A DNA stretch of 64,000 nt from Streptomyces caelestis. Lineage in GTDB: Bacteria; Actinomycetota; Actinomycetes; Streptomycetales; Streptomycetaceae. A program made the translations under genes and the position numbers. The notes beneath the pieces were generated by a model. It saw only the letters and a list, made by a program, of their open reading frames with translations. It searched no databases and was not told the origin of the DNA. Positions within the stretch are counted from its first letter, which is position 1; the number at the start of each line of letters is the position of its first letter. Positions 52,127-60,540 of this stretch are shown here, in pieces. The stretch covers positions 81,634 through 145,633 of the forward strand of contig NZ_LGCN01000212.1 of NCBI RefSeq assembly GCF_001279005.1. The letters are read 5' to 3'.

Positions 52127-52369
52127 CGGTCCCGGACGGCTCATGTCCTGTCCGGTCACGGGGCCGCACCACAACCGCACCGGATCGAGCGGGGAACAGC
52201 GGTGAACGGCGCCAAGCCCGACAAGGGCGAAGTTCATCCGTTCATTCAGGTCAGTGCCCGGACCGACCCTCGAAGTCCCTCGCATCCCCTCAACTGGGGT
52301 GTTGCGACGACCACGAGAACTCAAGAGCGACCCGGGCCTTGCCGACTGACGAGGGCTTTGGCGCGTGCC

Positions 52370-52708
52370 TCAGGCGACGGTGTACTCCGCGTCCCCGAAG
52401 TCCGCGACTACGCGCAAGCGGCCGCCGAGCGCTTCCACGTAGGCCCGGAGAGTCGCGACCTCCGCGCGATCCAGCTCACCGTGCTCGATGGCGGAGACCC
52501 GAGGTGCCGAGACCCCCATCGACGCGGCCACTTGGCGCTGAGTCAACGCCTGTTCACGCCTGACCTCCGCGAGCTTGTGAGCACGCACTTCGGCGGTCAA
52601 TCGGTCCATGGCCGCTTGCTTCTCCTGAGGCGACCGCACCGGCAGCCCCGAGGCCGCACGCCGCTCGCGCGCCCTGCGCTTGGTCTCCTCCCAGCCCACG
52701 GTGCTCAT
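52370..52708 (-). CDS. XRE-type antitoxin (HigA-like)
   Basis: 112 residues. After a basic helical N-terminal part (EKQAAMDRLTAEVRAHKLAEVRREQALT) comes an XRE HTH (LTQRQVAASMGVSAPRVSAIEHGELDRAEVATLRAYVEALGG) and a short beta tail (LRVVADFGDAEYTVA), the form of HigA-type antitoxins paired with Gp49/HigB toxins. Its ATG overlaps the toxin stop (ATGA). It should neutralise the upstream toxin and repress the operon. Gene order toxin then antitoxin is that of higBA loci. Confidence 0.85.
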   Translation of the reverse strand: MSTVGWEETKRRARERRAASGLPVRSPQEKQAAMDRLTAEVRAHKLAEVRREQALTQRQVAASMGVSAPRVSAIEHGELDRAEVATLRAYVEALGGRLRVVADFGDAEYTVA

Positions 52709-53091
52709 TCGTACTCCCTGGTTTCAAGATCAGCCAGATGTGCCTGGTACCGCTCTTCAGCAAGCGGAATGTTGATGTCGTACCAGCGCTGCCAGTTTCC
52801 GGCTTTGTCGCCGGCCACCAGCAAAACTGCCCGGCGTACCGGATCGAAGGCGAAGAGGATGCGGATCTCACTGCTCCCGGATGATCCCGGCCTCAACTCC
52901 TTCAGGTGATGGTTCTCAGCACCCTTGATCCGATCCACCAGCGGACGGCCGAGCGTCGGGCCCGCTGCCGCCAGCATGTCGATGGCGTCCTCTACCTGTT
53001 CGGAGCTGTCCCAGTCCTCTTCGGCCAGCGCCTCGAACCATGCCGCGACCTCCCCGACGAGAACCACTTCCCATTGAGCCACGGCCACCAT
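52705..53091 (-). CDS. RelE/HigB-type toxin (Gp49-like)
   Basis: 128 residues, start ATG 53091 tentative (GTG 53088 or 53082 also possible; no clear ribosome-binding site). WEVVLVGEVAAWFEALAEEDWDSSEQVEDAIDMLAAAGPTLGRPLVDRIKG, then HHLKELRPGSSGSSEIRILFAFDPVRRAVLLVAGDKAGNWQRWYD, is the phage Gp49/HigB fold of ribosome-dependent mRNA interferases. It ends in an AEERYQAHL helix. Coupled to the antitoxin gene. Upstream GTTAA-N8-TTAAC (about 53090-53108) could be the operator. Confidence 0.85.
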   Translation of the reverse strand: MVAVAQWEVVLVGEVAAWFEALAEEDWDSSEQVEDAIDMLAAAGPTLGRPLVDRIKGAENHHLKELRPGSSGSSEIRILFAFDPVRRAVLLVAGDKAGNWQRWYDINIPLAEERYQAHLADLETREYE

Positions 53092-53390
53092 GTTAATGCA
53101 AGGGTTAACCTCGCCGTGGCGGTCGACCTGACCGGGACCGACACTCGGGGCACACGCCGGGCAGGCCCGGACAAGACCTGCCGATGGCGTGGCCCGCCCG
53201 CGTGGACAGGGAACGGCGACAGCAGGAGAAGCTCCCTCGGCGTCTCCTCGATGCGGCTTTCGCGGGTGACGGCGCCCGGCATGCGCGAGGCGCTCCCCGC
53301 ACACCAGCGGGTGGCGCCGCCTGAAGAGGTCCGGGCCACCCGCCGGTCACGATTCGGTTTCGGCCACTCGCCACCCCCTTGTCAGCCACC

Positions 53391-53428
53391 CGTGTAATCG
53401 ATTCCAATCCTCCGTGTAATCGATTCCA
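53391..53428. promoter_or_regulatory. Two LacI-type operators, 22 bases apart
   Basis: CGTGTAATCGATTCCA occurs at 53391-53406 and again at 53413-53428, each built on the palindromic core AATCGATT, as bound by LacI-family repressors. The repressor gene starts 18 bases downstream, so autoregulation and control of the rbs-like operon are expected. The rest of 53092-53390 shows no gene. Confidence 0.8.
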
Positions 53429-53446
53429 CGAGGAGGTGGGACGGCG

Positions 53447-54481
53447 ATGGCGAGCATCAAGGACGTCGCCGCGCGGGCCGGGGTGTCCGTCGCCACGGTG
53501 TCACGCGTCCTGAACGACCATCCGTCGGTCAGCGCGGACGCCCGCACCCGCGTGCTGGCCGCCGTCGAGGCGCTGGGCTACCGCCCGAACGCCGTCGCCC
53601 GCTCCCTGCGCACCGATCAGACCCGCACCCTCGGGCTGGTCATCAGCGACGTGATGAACCCGTACTTCACCGAGCTGGCCCGCTCCGTCGAGGAGGAGGC
53701 CCGCGCGCTCGGCTACAGCGTGATCATCGGCAACGCCGACGAGCGGCCCGACCTCCAGGACCACCACGTCACCACCCTGCTGGACCGCCGCATCGACGGC
53801 CTGCTCGTCTCCCCCACCGACGGCGGCTCCCCGCGCATGCTGGACGCCGCCCGCACGGGCACGCCCATGGTCTTCGTCGACCGGTGGATCCCCGGTGTGG
53901 ACGTGCCCGTCGTCAGGTCCGACGGACGCGGCGCCGTACGGGACCTGGTCGCGCACCTGTACGGGCTCGGGCACCGCAGGCTCGCGATCATCGCCGGGCC
54001 CGCCGCGACCACCACCGGCCGCGAGCGCGTGGACGCCTTCCGGGAGGCGCTCGGCGCGTACGGGCTCGCCCTCCCCGACGCCTACATCGGCCAGGGCGAC
54101 TTCCAGGCAGACAGCGGGCGCCGGGTCACCGAGGGCTTCCTCGACCTGGCCGAGCCGCCCGAGGTCGTGTTCGCCGCCGACAACCTGATGGCGCTCGGCG
54201 CGCTGGACGCCGTCCGCGCGCGCGGGCTGCGGGTGCCCGACGACATCGCGCTGGCCGCGTTCGACGACATCCCGTGGTTCGTGCACACCGATCCGCCGGT
54301 CACCGCCGTCGCCCAGCCCACCCGCGAACTGGGCCGGGCCGCCGTACGCGCGCTGGTCGACCGCGTCGAGGGCCGCCCCGGCGCGTCCGTGACCCTGCCC
54401 GCCCGGCTCGTCGTACGCCGCTCGTGCGGTGAGCCGACACCCCCACAGTCCCCCTCCCCCGTACGAAGGAGTACGTCGTGA
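53447..54481 (+). CDS. LacI-family transcriptional regulator of the sugar operon
   Basis: 344 residues. GAGGAGG precedes the ATG. N-terminal LacI HTH and hinge helix (ASIKDVAARAGVSVATVSRVLNDHPSVSADARTRVLAAVEALGYRPNAVARSL) and a periplasmic-binding-protein-like effector domain (TLGLVISDVMNPYFTEL, GHRRLAIIAGP, VFAADNLMALGALDAVR, LAAFDDIPWF). It should sense a sugar, probably ribose given the RbsK and RbsD genes, and bind the two operators upstream. Its stop overlaps the ATPase start, so it is the first gene of the operon. Confidence 0.93.
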   Translation: MASIKDVAARAGVSVATVSRVLNDHPSVSADARTRVLAAVEALGYRPNAVARSLRTDQTRTLGLVISDVMNPYFTELARSVEEEARALGYSVIIGNADERPDLQDHHVTTLLDRRIDGLLVSPTDGGSPRMLDAARTGTPMVFVDRWIPGVDVPVVRSDGRGAVRDLVAHLYGLGHRRLAIIAGPAATTTGRERVDAFREALGAYGLALPDAYIGQGDFQADSGRRVTEGFLDLAEPPEVVFAADNLMALGALDAVRARGLRVPDDIALAAFDDIPWFVHTDPPVTAVAQPTRELGRAAVRALVDRVEGRPGASVTLPARLVVRRSCGEPTPPQSPSPVRRSTS

Positions 54482-56004
54482 GCAACCCGGACGAGTTGCT
54501 GCGCATCGAGGGCATCCGCAAGACCTTCCCCGGTGTGGTCGCGCTCGACAGCGTCGACTTCGACCTGCGCCGGGGCGAGGTGCATGTGCTCCTCGGTGAG
54601 AACGGCGCCGGCAAGAGCACGCTGATCAAGATGCTCTCCGGCGCCTACACGCCCGACGCCGGCCGGATCGTAGTCGGCGGCCAGGAGGTGCGCGTCCACG
54701 GTGCGCAGGACTCCGAGCGGCTCGGGATCGCCACCATCTACCAGGAGTTCAACCTGGTCCCCGATCTGACGGTCGCCGAGAACATCTTCCTCGGGCGGCA
54801 GCCGCGCCGCCTCGGGATGATCGACCGGAAGCGGATGGACGCGGACGCCGAGGTGCTGCTGAAGCGGGTCGGGGTGGACGTCTCCCCCCGTGCGCGGGTG
54901 CGCGAACTCGGCATCGCGCGGCTGCAGATGGTCGAGATCGCCAAGGCGCTCAGCCTGGACGCGCGGGTGCTCATCATGGACGAGCCGACCGCCGTGCTGA
55001 CCTCCGAGGAGGTCGAGAAGCTGTTCGCCATCGTGCGGCGGCTGCGCGAGGACGGCGTCGGGATCGTGTTCATCACGCACCACCTGGAGGAGATCGCCGC
55101 CCTCGGCGACCGGGTCACCGTCATCCGGGACGGCCGCAGCGTCGGCCAGGTGCCCGCCTCGACCCCCGAGGACGAGCTGGTACGGCTCATGGTCGGGCGG
55201 TCGATCGAGCAGCAGTACCCGCGCGAGCGGGGCGAGGCCGGTGACGCGCTGCTCAAGGTCGAAGGGCTGACGCGCGACGGCGTCTTCCACGACGTGAGCT
55301 TCGAGGTGCGGGCCGGTGAGGTCGTCGGCATCGCGGGGCTCGTCGGGGCCGGGCGGACCGAGGTGGTCCGGGCCGTGTTCGGGGCCGACCCGTACGACGC
55401 CGGGGCCGTGCACGTCGCGGGGGCGCCGCTGCGCCGCCACGACGTGAACGCCGCCATGGCGGCCGGGATCGGGCTCGTGCCCGAGGACCGCAAGGGGCAG
55501 GGGCTGGTGCTCGACGCCTCCGTCGAGGAGAACCTCGGCCTGGTCACCCTGCGCTCCACTTCCCGCGCCGGGCTCGTCGACCTCAAGGGTCAGCACGAGG
55601 CCGCCGAGCGGATCGCCGGGCAGCTCGGCGTGCGGATGGCCGGACTCGGGCAGCACGTGCGCACGCTCTCCGGCGGCAACCAGCAGAAGGTCGTCATCGG
55701 CAAGTGGCTGCTGGCGAACACCAAGGTGCTGATCCTCGACGAGCCGACGCGCGGCATCGACGTCGGCGCCAAGGTCGAGATCTACCAGCTCGTCAACGAA
55801 CTGACGGCCGCCGGCGCCGCCGTGCTCATGATCTCCAGCGACCTGCCGGAGGTGCTCGGCATGAGCGACCGGGTGGTCGTCATGGCGCAGGGGCGCGTCG
55901 CCGGCGAACTCACCGCCGGCCAGGCCACCCAGGACGCCGTGATGGCCCTCGCCGTCAGCACCACTCCCCACAGCAACGGAACGGAGGCCTCCCGTGGCCA
56001 CTGA
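54478..56004 (+). CDS. rbsA: Sugar ABC transporter ATP-binding protein (RbsA type)
   Basis: 508-residue double ATPase of the CUT2 family. First half has GENGAGKST, an LGIARLQMVEIAKAL signature variant and LIMDEPTAVLTSEEV; second half has the degenerate GLVGAGRTE P-loop, LSGGNQQKVVIGKWL signature and LILDEPTRGIDVGAK, a known asymmetry of RbsA. GTG start overlaps the LacI stop; its end overlaps the start of the permease fusion by 11 bases. Powers uptake of a pentose or similar sugar. Confidence 0.93.
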   Translation: MSNPDELLRIEGIRKTFPGVVALDSVDFDLRRGEVHVLLGENGAGKSTLIKMLSGAYTPDAGRIVVGGQEVRVHGAQDSERLGIATIYQEFNLVPDLTVAENIFLGRQPRRLGMIDRKRMDADAEVLLKRVGVDVSPRARVRELGIARLQMVEIAKALSLDARVLIMDEPTAVLTSEEVEKLFAIVRRLREDGVGIVFITHHLEEIAALGDRVTVIRDGRSVGQVPASTPEDELVRLMVGRSIEQQYPRERGEAGDALLKVEGLTRDGVFHDVSFEVRAGEVVGIAGLVGAGRTEVVRAVFGADPYDAGAVHVAGAPLRRHDVNAAMAAGIGLVPEDRKGQGLVLDASVEENLGLVTLRSTSRAGLVDLKGQHEAAERIAGQLGVRMAGLGQHVRTLSGGNQQKVVIGKWLLANTKVLILDEPTRGIDVGAKVEIYQLVNELTAAGAAVLMISSDLPEVLGMSDRVVVMAQGRVAGELTAGQATQDAVMALAVSTTPHSNGTEASRGH

Positions 56005-57952
56005 CACGCTCAAGGGCAAGCCGGGCGCGCAGGGCGGCGCCACGGCCGGCCTGCGCCGCCTGCTCCTCGACAACGGCGCGCTGACCGCGCTGATCGTCCT
56101 CGTGATCGCCATGTCGGCGCTGTCCGGGGACTTCCTGACCGCCGACAACCTCCTCAACGTCGGCGTCCAGGCCGCCGTGACCGCGATCCTCGCCTTCGGC
56201 GTCACCTTCGTGATCGTCTCGGCGGGCATCGACCTGTCGGTCGGCTCGGTCGCCGCGCTGTCCGCCACCGTGCTGGCGTGGAGCGCGACCGAGGCCGGGA
56301 TCCCGGTCGCCCTGGCGGTGCTGCTGGCCGTCGCGACGGGCATCGCCTGCGGTCTGGTGAACGGTTTCCTCATCTCGTACGGGAAGCTGCCGCCGTTCAT
56401 CGCGACGCTGGCCATGCTGTCGGTGGGGCGCGGTCTGTCGCTCGTGATCTCGCAGGGCTCGCCGATCCCCTTCCCGGACTCCGTCTCCCACCTGGGCGAC
56501 ACGCTGGGCGGCTGGCTGCCGGTGCCGGTGCTCGTGATGGTCGTCATGGGGCTGCTCACCGCCTTCGTGCTCGGACGGACGTACATCGGCCGTTCCATGT
56601 ACGCCATCGGCGGCAACGAGGAGGCCGCGCGGCTTTCGGGCCTGCGGGTGAAGCGGCAGAAGCTCGCCATCTACGCGTTCTCCGGTCTGTTCGCCGCCGC
56701 CGCGGGCATCGTGCTCGCCTCCCGGCTGTCCTCCGCGCAGCCGCAGGCCGCGCAGGGCTACGAGCTGGACGCCATCGCCGCCGTCGTCATCGGCGGCGCC
56801 TCGCTGGCGGGCGGCACCGGCAAGGCGTCGGGCACGCTGATCGGCGCGCTGATCCTGGCGGTGCTGCGCAACGGGCTCAACCTGCTGTCCGTGTCCGCGT
56901 TCTGGCAGCAGGTCGTCATCGGTGTGGTCATCGCGCTGGCGGTGCTGTTCGACACGCTGCGCCGCAAGGCGGGCGCGACCACCCCGGCCGCCGGGGCGTC
57001 CGGGGGCGGGAACCGGGGCAGGCAGGCGCTCACGTACGTGATCGCCGCCGTCGTCGCCGTCGCGGTGGTCGGCGCGACCTCGCTGCTGCACAACGGGTCG
57101 TCGGCCGCGAAGACGCAGAAGATAGGCCTGTCGCTGTCGACGCTCAACAACCCGTTCTTCGTGCAGATCCGGGCCGGCGCCGAGGAGGAGGCGAAGAGGC
57201 TGGGCGTGGACCTGACGGTCACGGACGCGCAGAACGACGCCTCCCAGCAGGCCAACCAGCTGCAGAACTTCACCAGCGGCTCGCTCTCCGCGGTCGTCGT
57301 CAACCCGGTGGACTCCGACGCGGCCGGTCCCTCGGTGCGCGGTGCCAACAAGGCCGGCATCCCGGTCGTCGCCGTGGACCGCGGTGTGAACAAGGCGGAC
57401 ACGGCCGCGCTGGTCGCCTCCGACAACGTCGAGGGCGGCGCGCTGGGCGCGAAGGCGCTCGCCGAGAAGCTCGGCGGCAAGGGCACCATCGTCATCCTGC
57501 AGGGCCAGGCCGGCACCTCCGCCAGCCGCGAGCGCGGGGCGGGCTTCGCCGAGGGCCTGAAGGACTACCCGGGCATCAAGGTCGTCGCCAAGCAGCCCGC
57601 GGACTTCGACCGCACCAAGGGCCTGGACGTGATGACGAACCTGCTCCAGGCGCACCCGGACGTCGACGGCGTCTTCGCGGAGAACGACGAGATGGCGCTC
57701 GGCGCGATCAAGGCGCTCGGTTCGAAGGCCGGGAAGTCGGTCCAGGTCGTCGGCTTCGACGGCACGCCGGACGGGCTGAAGGCGGTCGAGGCCGGCACGT
57801 TGTACGCGTCCGTCGCGCAGCAGCCGTCGGAACTCGGCAGGATCGCGGTGCGGAACGCGCTGCGGGCCGCCGAGGACGAGAAGGTGGAGCACACGGTGAA
57901 GGTGCCGGTGAAGGTGGTCACGCGGGAGAACGTGGCCGGCTTCGAGGGCTGA
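55994..57952 (+). CDS. Sugar ABC permease fused to its substrate-binding protein (RbsC-RbsB)
   Basis: 652 residues. Residues 1-330 are an RbsC-type permease (NLLNVGVQAAVTAILAFGVTFVIVSAGIDLSVGS, GNEEAARLSGLRVKRQKLAIY, GGASLAGGTGKASGTLIGALI). A linker and an extra helix (LTYVIAAVVAVAVVGATSLL, about 350-370) lead to a full RbsB-like binding protein (IGLSLSTLNNPFFVQIRAGAEEEAKRLG, VVVNPVDSDAAGPSVRGAN, ENDEMALGAIKALG, VGFDGTPDGLKAVEAG). The sugar receptor is thus tethered to the permease instead of being a lipoprotein. Topology predicts it outside. No frameshift is visible. Such CUT2 fusions occur in actinomycetes as I recall. Confidence 0.92.
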   Translation: MATDTLKGKPGAQGGATAGLRRLLLDNGALTALIVLVIAMSALSGDFLTADNLLNVGVQAAVTAILAFGVTFVIVSAGIDLSVGSVAALSATVLAWSATEAGIPVALAVLLAVATGIACGLVNGFLISYGKLPPFIATLAMLSVGRGLSLVISQGSPIPFPDSVSHLGDTLGGWLPVPVLVMVVMGLLTAFVLGRTYIGRSMYAIGGNEEAARLSGLRVKRQKLAIYAFSGLFAAAAGIVLASRLSSAQPQAAQGYELDAIAAVVIGGASLAGGTGKASGTLIGALILAVLRNGLNLLSVSAFWQQVVIGVVIALAVLFDTLRRKAGATTPAAGASGGGNRGRQALTYVIAAVVAVAVVGATSLLHNGSSAAKTQKIGLSLSTLNNPFFVQIRAGAEEEAKRLGVDLTVTDAQNDASQQANQLQNFTSGSLSAVVVNPVDSDAAGPSVRGANKAGIPVVAVDRGVNKADTAALVASDNVEGGALGAKALAEKLGGKGTIVILQGQAGTSASRERGAGFAEGLKDYPGIKVVAKQPADFDRTKGLDVMTNLLQAHPDVDGVFAENDEMALGAIKALGSKAGKSVQVVGFDGTPDGLKAVEAGTLYASVAQQPSELGRIAVRNALRAAEDEKVEHTVKVPVKVVTRENVAGFEG

Positions 57953-57972
57953 CGCCGGGCACGGGGACACAC

Positions 57973-58001
57973 GGGCGGGCGGTCACGACGACCGCCCGCC
58001 C
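57973..58001. terminator. 12-bp hairpin between transporter and ribokinase
   Basis: Perfect stem GGGCGGGCGGTC / GACCGCCCGCCC, loop ACGAC, 20 bases after the transporter stop. No U tract, so it may be a partial terminator lowering rbsK-rbsD expression. Confidence 0.6.
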
Positions 58002-58007
58002 CCACAT

Positions 58008-58047
58008 CGGATCCACGCGGATCCACGCGGATTCACTCGGATTCACT
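58008..58047. repeat. Four tandem decamers upstream of rbsK
   Basis: CGGATCCACG twice, then CGGATTCACT twice, then CGGATCGGGG, all on a 10-base register ending 18 bases before the rbsK ATG. The 10-base spacing is one helical turn; it could be a regulator array or a slippage product. Confidence 0.8.
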
Positions 58048-58065
58048 CGGATCGGGGAGCGATTC

Positions 58066-59058
58066 ATGTACGACTACGACCTCCTGGTCGTCGGGTCGGC
58101 CAACGCCGACCTGGTGATCGGGGTCGAACGCCGGCCGGGCGCCGGGGAGACGGTCCTCGGCTCCGACCTGGCCGTCCATCCGGGCGGCAAGGGCGCGAAC
58201 CAGGCGGTCGCGGCCGCCCGGCTCGGCGCCCGTACGGCCCTGCTGGCGCGGGTCGGCGACGACGGGCACGGACGGCTGCTGCTGGACTCGCAGCGGGCGG
58301 CCGGGGTGGACACGGCGGGCGTGCTGGTGGGCGGGGCGCCCACCGGGGTCGCGCTGATCACGGTGGACCCCTCGGGGGACAACAGCATCGTCGTCTCGCC
58401 CGGCGCCAACGGCCGGCTGACGCCGGCGGACGTGCGGGCGGCCGGGAGCCTGTTCCACGCCTCCCGGGTGGTCTCCGCACAGCTGGAGATCCCGCTGGAG
58501 ACGGTGGTGGAGGTGGTGCGGAGCCTGACGCCGGGCAGCCGGTTCGTGCTGAACCCGTCCCCGCCGCTGCCGCTTCCGGCGGAGGTGCTGGCGGCCTGCG
58601 ACCCGCTGATCGTCAACGAGCACGAGGCGAAGGTGATCCTGGGCGACGACGCCGGGGCGGGCGACGAGCCCGAGGAGTGGGCGCGGCTGCTGCTGGCGAA
58701 GGGCCCGCGTTCGGTGGTGGTGACGCTGGGCGGCGAGGGCGCGCTGGTGGCCTGTGCCGACGGTGTCGCCCGCGTCCCGTCCGTGCGGGTGCGCGCCGTG
58801 GACACCACCGGGGCGGGTGACGCGTTCACCGCCGCGCTGGCCTGGCGCCTCGGCGCGGGCGAGCCGCTCGCCGAAGCGGCGGCTTACGCGGCCCGGGTGG
58901 GGGCGGCGACGGTCACCAAGGAGGGCGCGCAGGTGTCCTTCCCCACGGCGGAGGAGGTCGACGGGCTGTGCTGTGCCGGCCCGGGGGACGACCCCCGGAC
59001 CCCCGGCCGGACGTCGGGCAGCGTGTCCGGGGCGGACGCGGAAGGCGGGGCCCGGTGA
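58066..59058 (+). CDS. rbsK: Ribokinase
   Basis: 330-residue PfkB-family kinase that makes ribose-5-phosphate from ribose and ATP. ATG 58066 has GGGGAG 6 bases upstream. PfkB motif 1 GGKGANQAVAAARLGARTALLARVGDD; motif 2 VDTTGAGDAFTAAL with the catalytic Asp; ribose-family start LLVVGSANADLVIGVERRPGAGETVLG. The C-terminal 40 residues (PGDDPRTPGRTSGSVSGADAEGG) are an unstructured extension. Its end overlaps rbsD. Substrate is inferred from motif and neighbours. Confidence 0.93.
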   Translation: MYDYDLLVVGSANADLVIGVERRPGAGETVLGSDLAVHPGGKGANQAVAAARLGARTALLARVGDDGHGRLLLDSQRAAGVDTAGVLVGGAPTGVALITVDPSGDNSIVVSPGANGRLTPADVRAAGSLFHASRVVSAQLEIPLETVVEVVRSLTPGSRFVLNPSPPLPLPAEVLAACDPLIVNEHEAKVILGDDAGAGDEPEEWARLLLAKGPRSVVVTLGGEGALVACADGVARVPSVRVRAVDTTGAGDAFTAALAWRLGAGEPLAEAAAYAARVGAATVTKEGAQVSFPTAEEVDGLCCAGPGDDPRTPGRTSGSVSGADAEGGAR

Positions 59059-59444
59059 AGAAGCACGGAATCCTGAACCGGCACCTCTCCGGCGCCCTGG
59101 CCGAACTCGGGCACGGGGACGGGGTACTGGTGTGCGACGTGGGGATGCCGATCCCCGACGGGCCGCGCGTGGTGGACCTGGCGTTCCGCGCGGGGGTGCC
59201 GTCGTTCGCGGAGGTGCTGGAGGGGCTGCTCGGGGAGCTGGTCGTCGAGGGCGCCACGGCCGCGTCCGAGGTGCGGGACGCCAATCCGGCGGCGGCCGGG
59301 CTGCTGGCGGACCGCTTCCCCGGCCTCGGCCTGGTCCCGCACGAACGGCTCAAGGAGCTGAGCACCGGCGCGCGGCTCGTCGTCCGCACCGGCGAGGCAC
59401 GGCCGTACGCCAACGTGCTGCTGCGCTGCGGGGTGTTCTTCTAG
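59055..59444 (+). CDS. rbsD: D-ribose pyranase RbsD
   Basis: 129-residue enzyme that interconverts the pyranose and furanose forms of ribose, feeding ribokinase. GTG 59055 overlaps the rbsK stop. Family blocks ILNRHLSGALAELGHGDGVLVCDVGMPIPDG (catalytic His in ELGH), AGVPSFAEVLEGLLGEL and VVRTGEARPYANVLLRCGVFF. Complete and normal length. Last gene of the rbs operon, followed by a strong terminator. Confidence 0.95.
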   Translation: MKKHGILNRHLSGALAELGHGDGVLVCDVGMPIPDGPRVVDLAFRAGVPSFAEVLEGLLGELVVEGATAASEVRDANPAAAGLLADRFPGLGLVPHERLKELSTGARLVVRTGEARPYANVLLRCGVFF

Positions 59445-59474
59445 GAACGCCCGGCGCGGGGCGCGCACGCACTT

Positions 59475-59508
59475 CGAAGGGGCCCGGTCCGTCGACCGGG
59501 CCCCTTCG
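59475..59508 (+). terminator. 15-bp terminator of the rbs operon
   Basis: CGAAGGGGCCCGGTC / GACCGGGCCCCTTCG with loop CGTC, 31 bases after rbsD, followed by TCCCTCCCC. The remaining bases to 59733 carry no gene and mark the left edge of the toxin island. Confidence 0.88.
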
Positions 59509-59733
59509 TCCCTCCCCGTCAGAACCCCTCAAGCCCCCCCCCGGGTCCCCACCCAGAAGTCCTGACTCCGAGTACGACCCACGAGGCGCGGGGAGGGTTG
59601 CACGGGTCGCGGAAGATTTTTCCCGGCCGTCTCCACAGGGCCTCGAACCGTGCCCACGGCCGTTCCATAGGATCATCTGCCGGATGAGCGTCGGTAGTTG
59701 CCCGATGCCGTTGAGCAGGACGGGAGATTCGCC

Positions 59734-60168
59734 ATGGGGTTGCCCGACATACCAACGGGTCACGGCACGAAGCCAGACCTGCGTGTTTCTGACGACGACC
59801 TGACCAAGCTCGCAGACGACCTCGACGACATGCAGGACCACCTGGACAAGCAAGTCAGGCGGATGGACGGGGTGGTGGACCGCATAGAAGCCGGCTGGCG
59901 TGGTCCGGCCGGGTCCGCCTATCGCGGCTTCCACCGGGCAGCGGCCGAGGACGCTGTGCGTATCCGTGAGGTGATACGGCACCTCGAGCAGGCGGTGCGC
60001 CTGAGCAGAGACGGCTTCACCCAACGCGAGCTGGACGTGCTCGCCCAGCTTCAGCGCATCCGGGTCGACGTCGGCAGTGAGGTCGACCGACTGTCCACGT
60101 CACGCGTGGAGGCCGGTACGAACACTGCTCCGGCCACTCCTCCGCGCAGCGCCCTGGACTCGTTCTGA
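59734..60168 (+). CDS. WXG100-like protein 1 of the toxin island
   Basis: 144 residues; ATG 59734 has CGGGAG upstream. A first helix (VSDDDLTKLADDLDDMQDHLDKQVRRMDGVVDRIEAG) and a second (AYRGFHRAAAEDAVRIREVIRHLEQAV) flank the WRGPAGS turn, the helix-WxG-helix hairpin of WXG100/ESAT-6-like proteins exported by type VII secretion. The extra C-terminal 45 residues (RIRVDVGSEVDRLSTSRVEAG...) are unusual. It begins the toxin operon and probably escorts the toxin. No ESX ATPase is in the window. Confidence 0.8.
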   Translation: MGLPDIPTGHGTKPDLRVSDDDLTKLADDLDDMQDHLDKQVRRMDGVVDRIEAGWRGPAGSAYRGFHRAAAEDAVRIREVIRHLEQAVRLSRDGFTQRELDVLAQLQRIRVDVGSEVDRLSTSRVEAGTNTAPATPPRSALDSF

Positions 60169-60225
60169 GGCCTTGGGCCCGAAGGCGCCATCCACATGAG
60201 CAGTCATTGACGTATGGGGGAAGAC

Positions 60226-60540
60226 ATGCCAGCCGAAAAACCTGCCGATGATCACATATCCGTCTCCTTCACCACACTCAGCGAGATCGCCGTGGAACTG
60301 GAGGACATCCTCAAGCAGCTGAACGAGAAGCTGGACGACCTGCACGACCGCGTCGTTCCGGTCGTACTGTCCTGGGAGGGGCAAGCCCGGGAGGTCTTCG
60401 TCGACAAACTCGATGAATGGGACCGTTCGGCCCAGGACCTCCAAGCGGCCCAGAAGTGGCTGCACGAGATAGTGACGACCGGCCGCATCAACTACACAGC
60501 CGCCCACCAAGCCGTGCTGCGCGGCTGGGGGGCCGCTTGA
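60226..60540 (+). CDS. WXG100-like protein 2 of the toxin island
   Basis: 104 residues; ATG 60226 is preferred because GGGGGAAGAC precedes it. ISVSFTTLSEIAVELEDILKQLNEKLDDLHDRVVPVVLSWEGQAREVFVDKLDEWDRSAQDLQAAQKWLHEIV is a full helix-WxG-helix hairpin. Its stop overlaps the toxin start (TGATG), so it is coupled to the toxin and could pair with protein 1 or with the toxin N-terminus for secretion. Confidence 0.85.
   Translation: MPAEKPADDHISVSFTTLSEIAVELEDILKQLNEKLDDLHDRVVPVVLSWEGQAREVFVDKLDEWDRSAQDLQAAQKWLHEIVTTGRINYTAAHQAVLRGWGAA

Noticed and set aside
51246..52205. 319-codon frame running from the ATPase gene into the gap
   Set aside because: Its first part is an off-frame of the HATPase gene and its end is Arg/Pro-rich; only a short middle stretch might be remnant coding.
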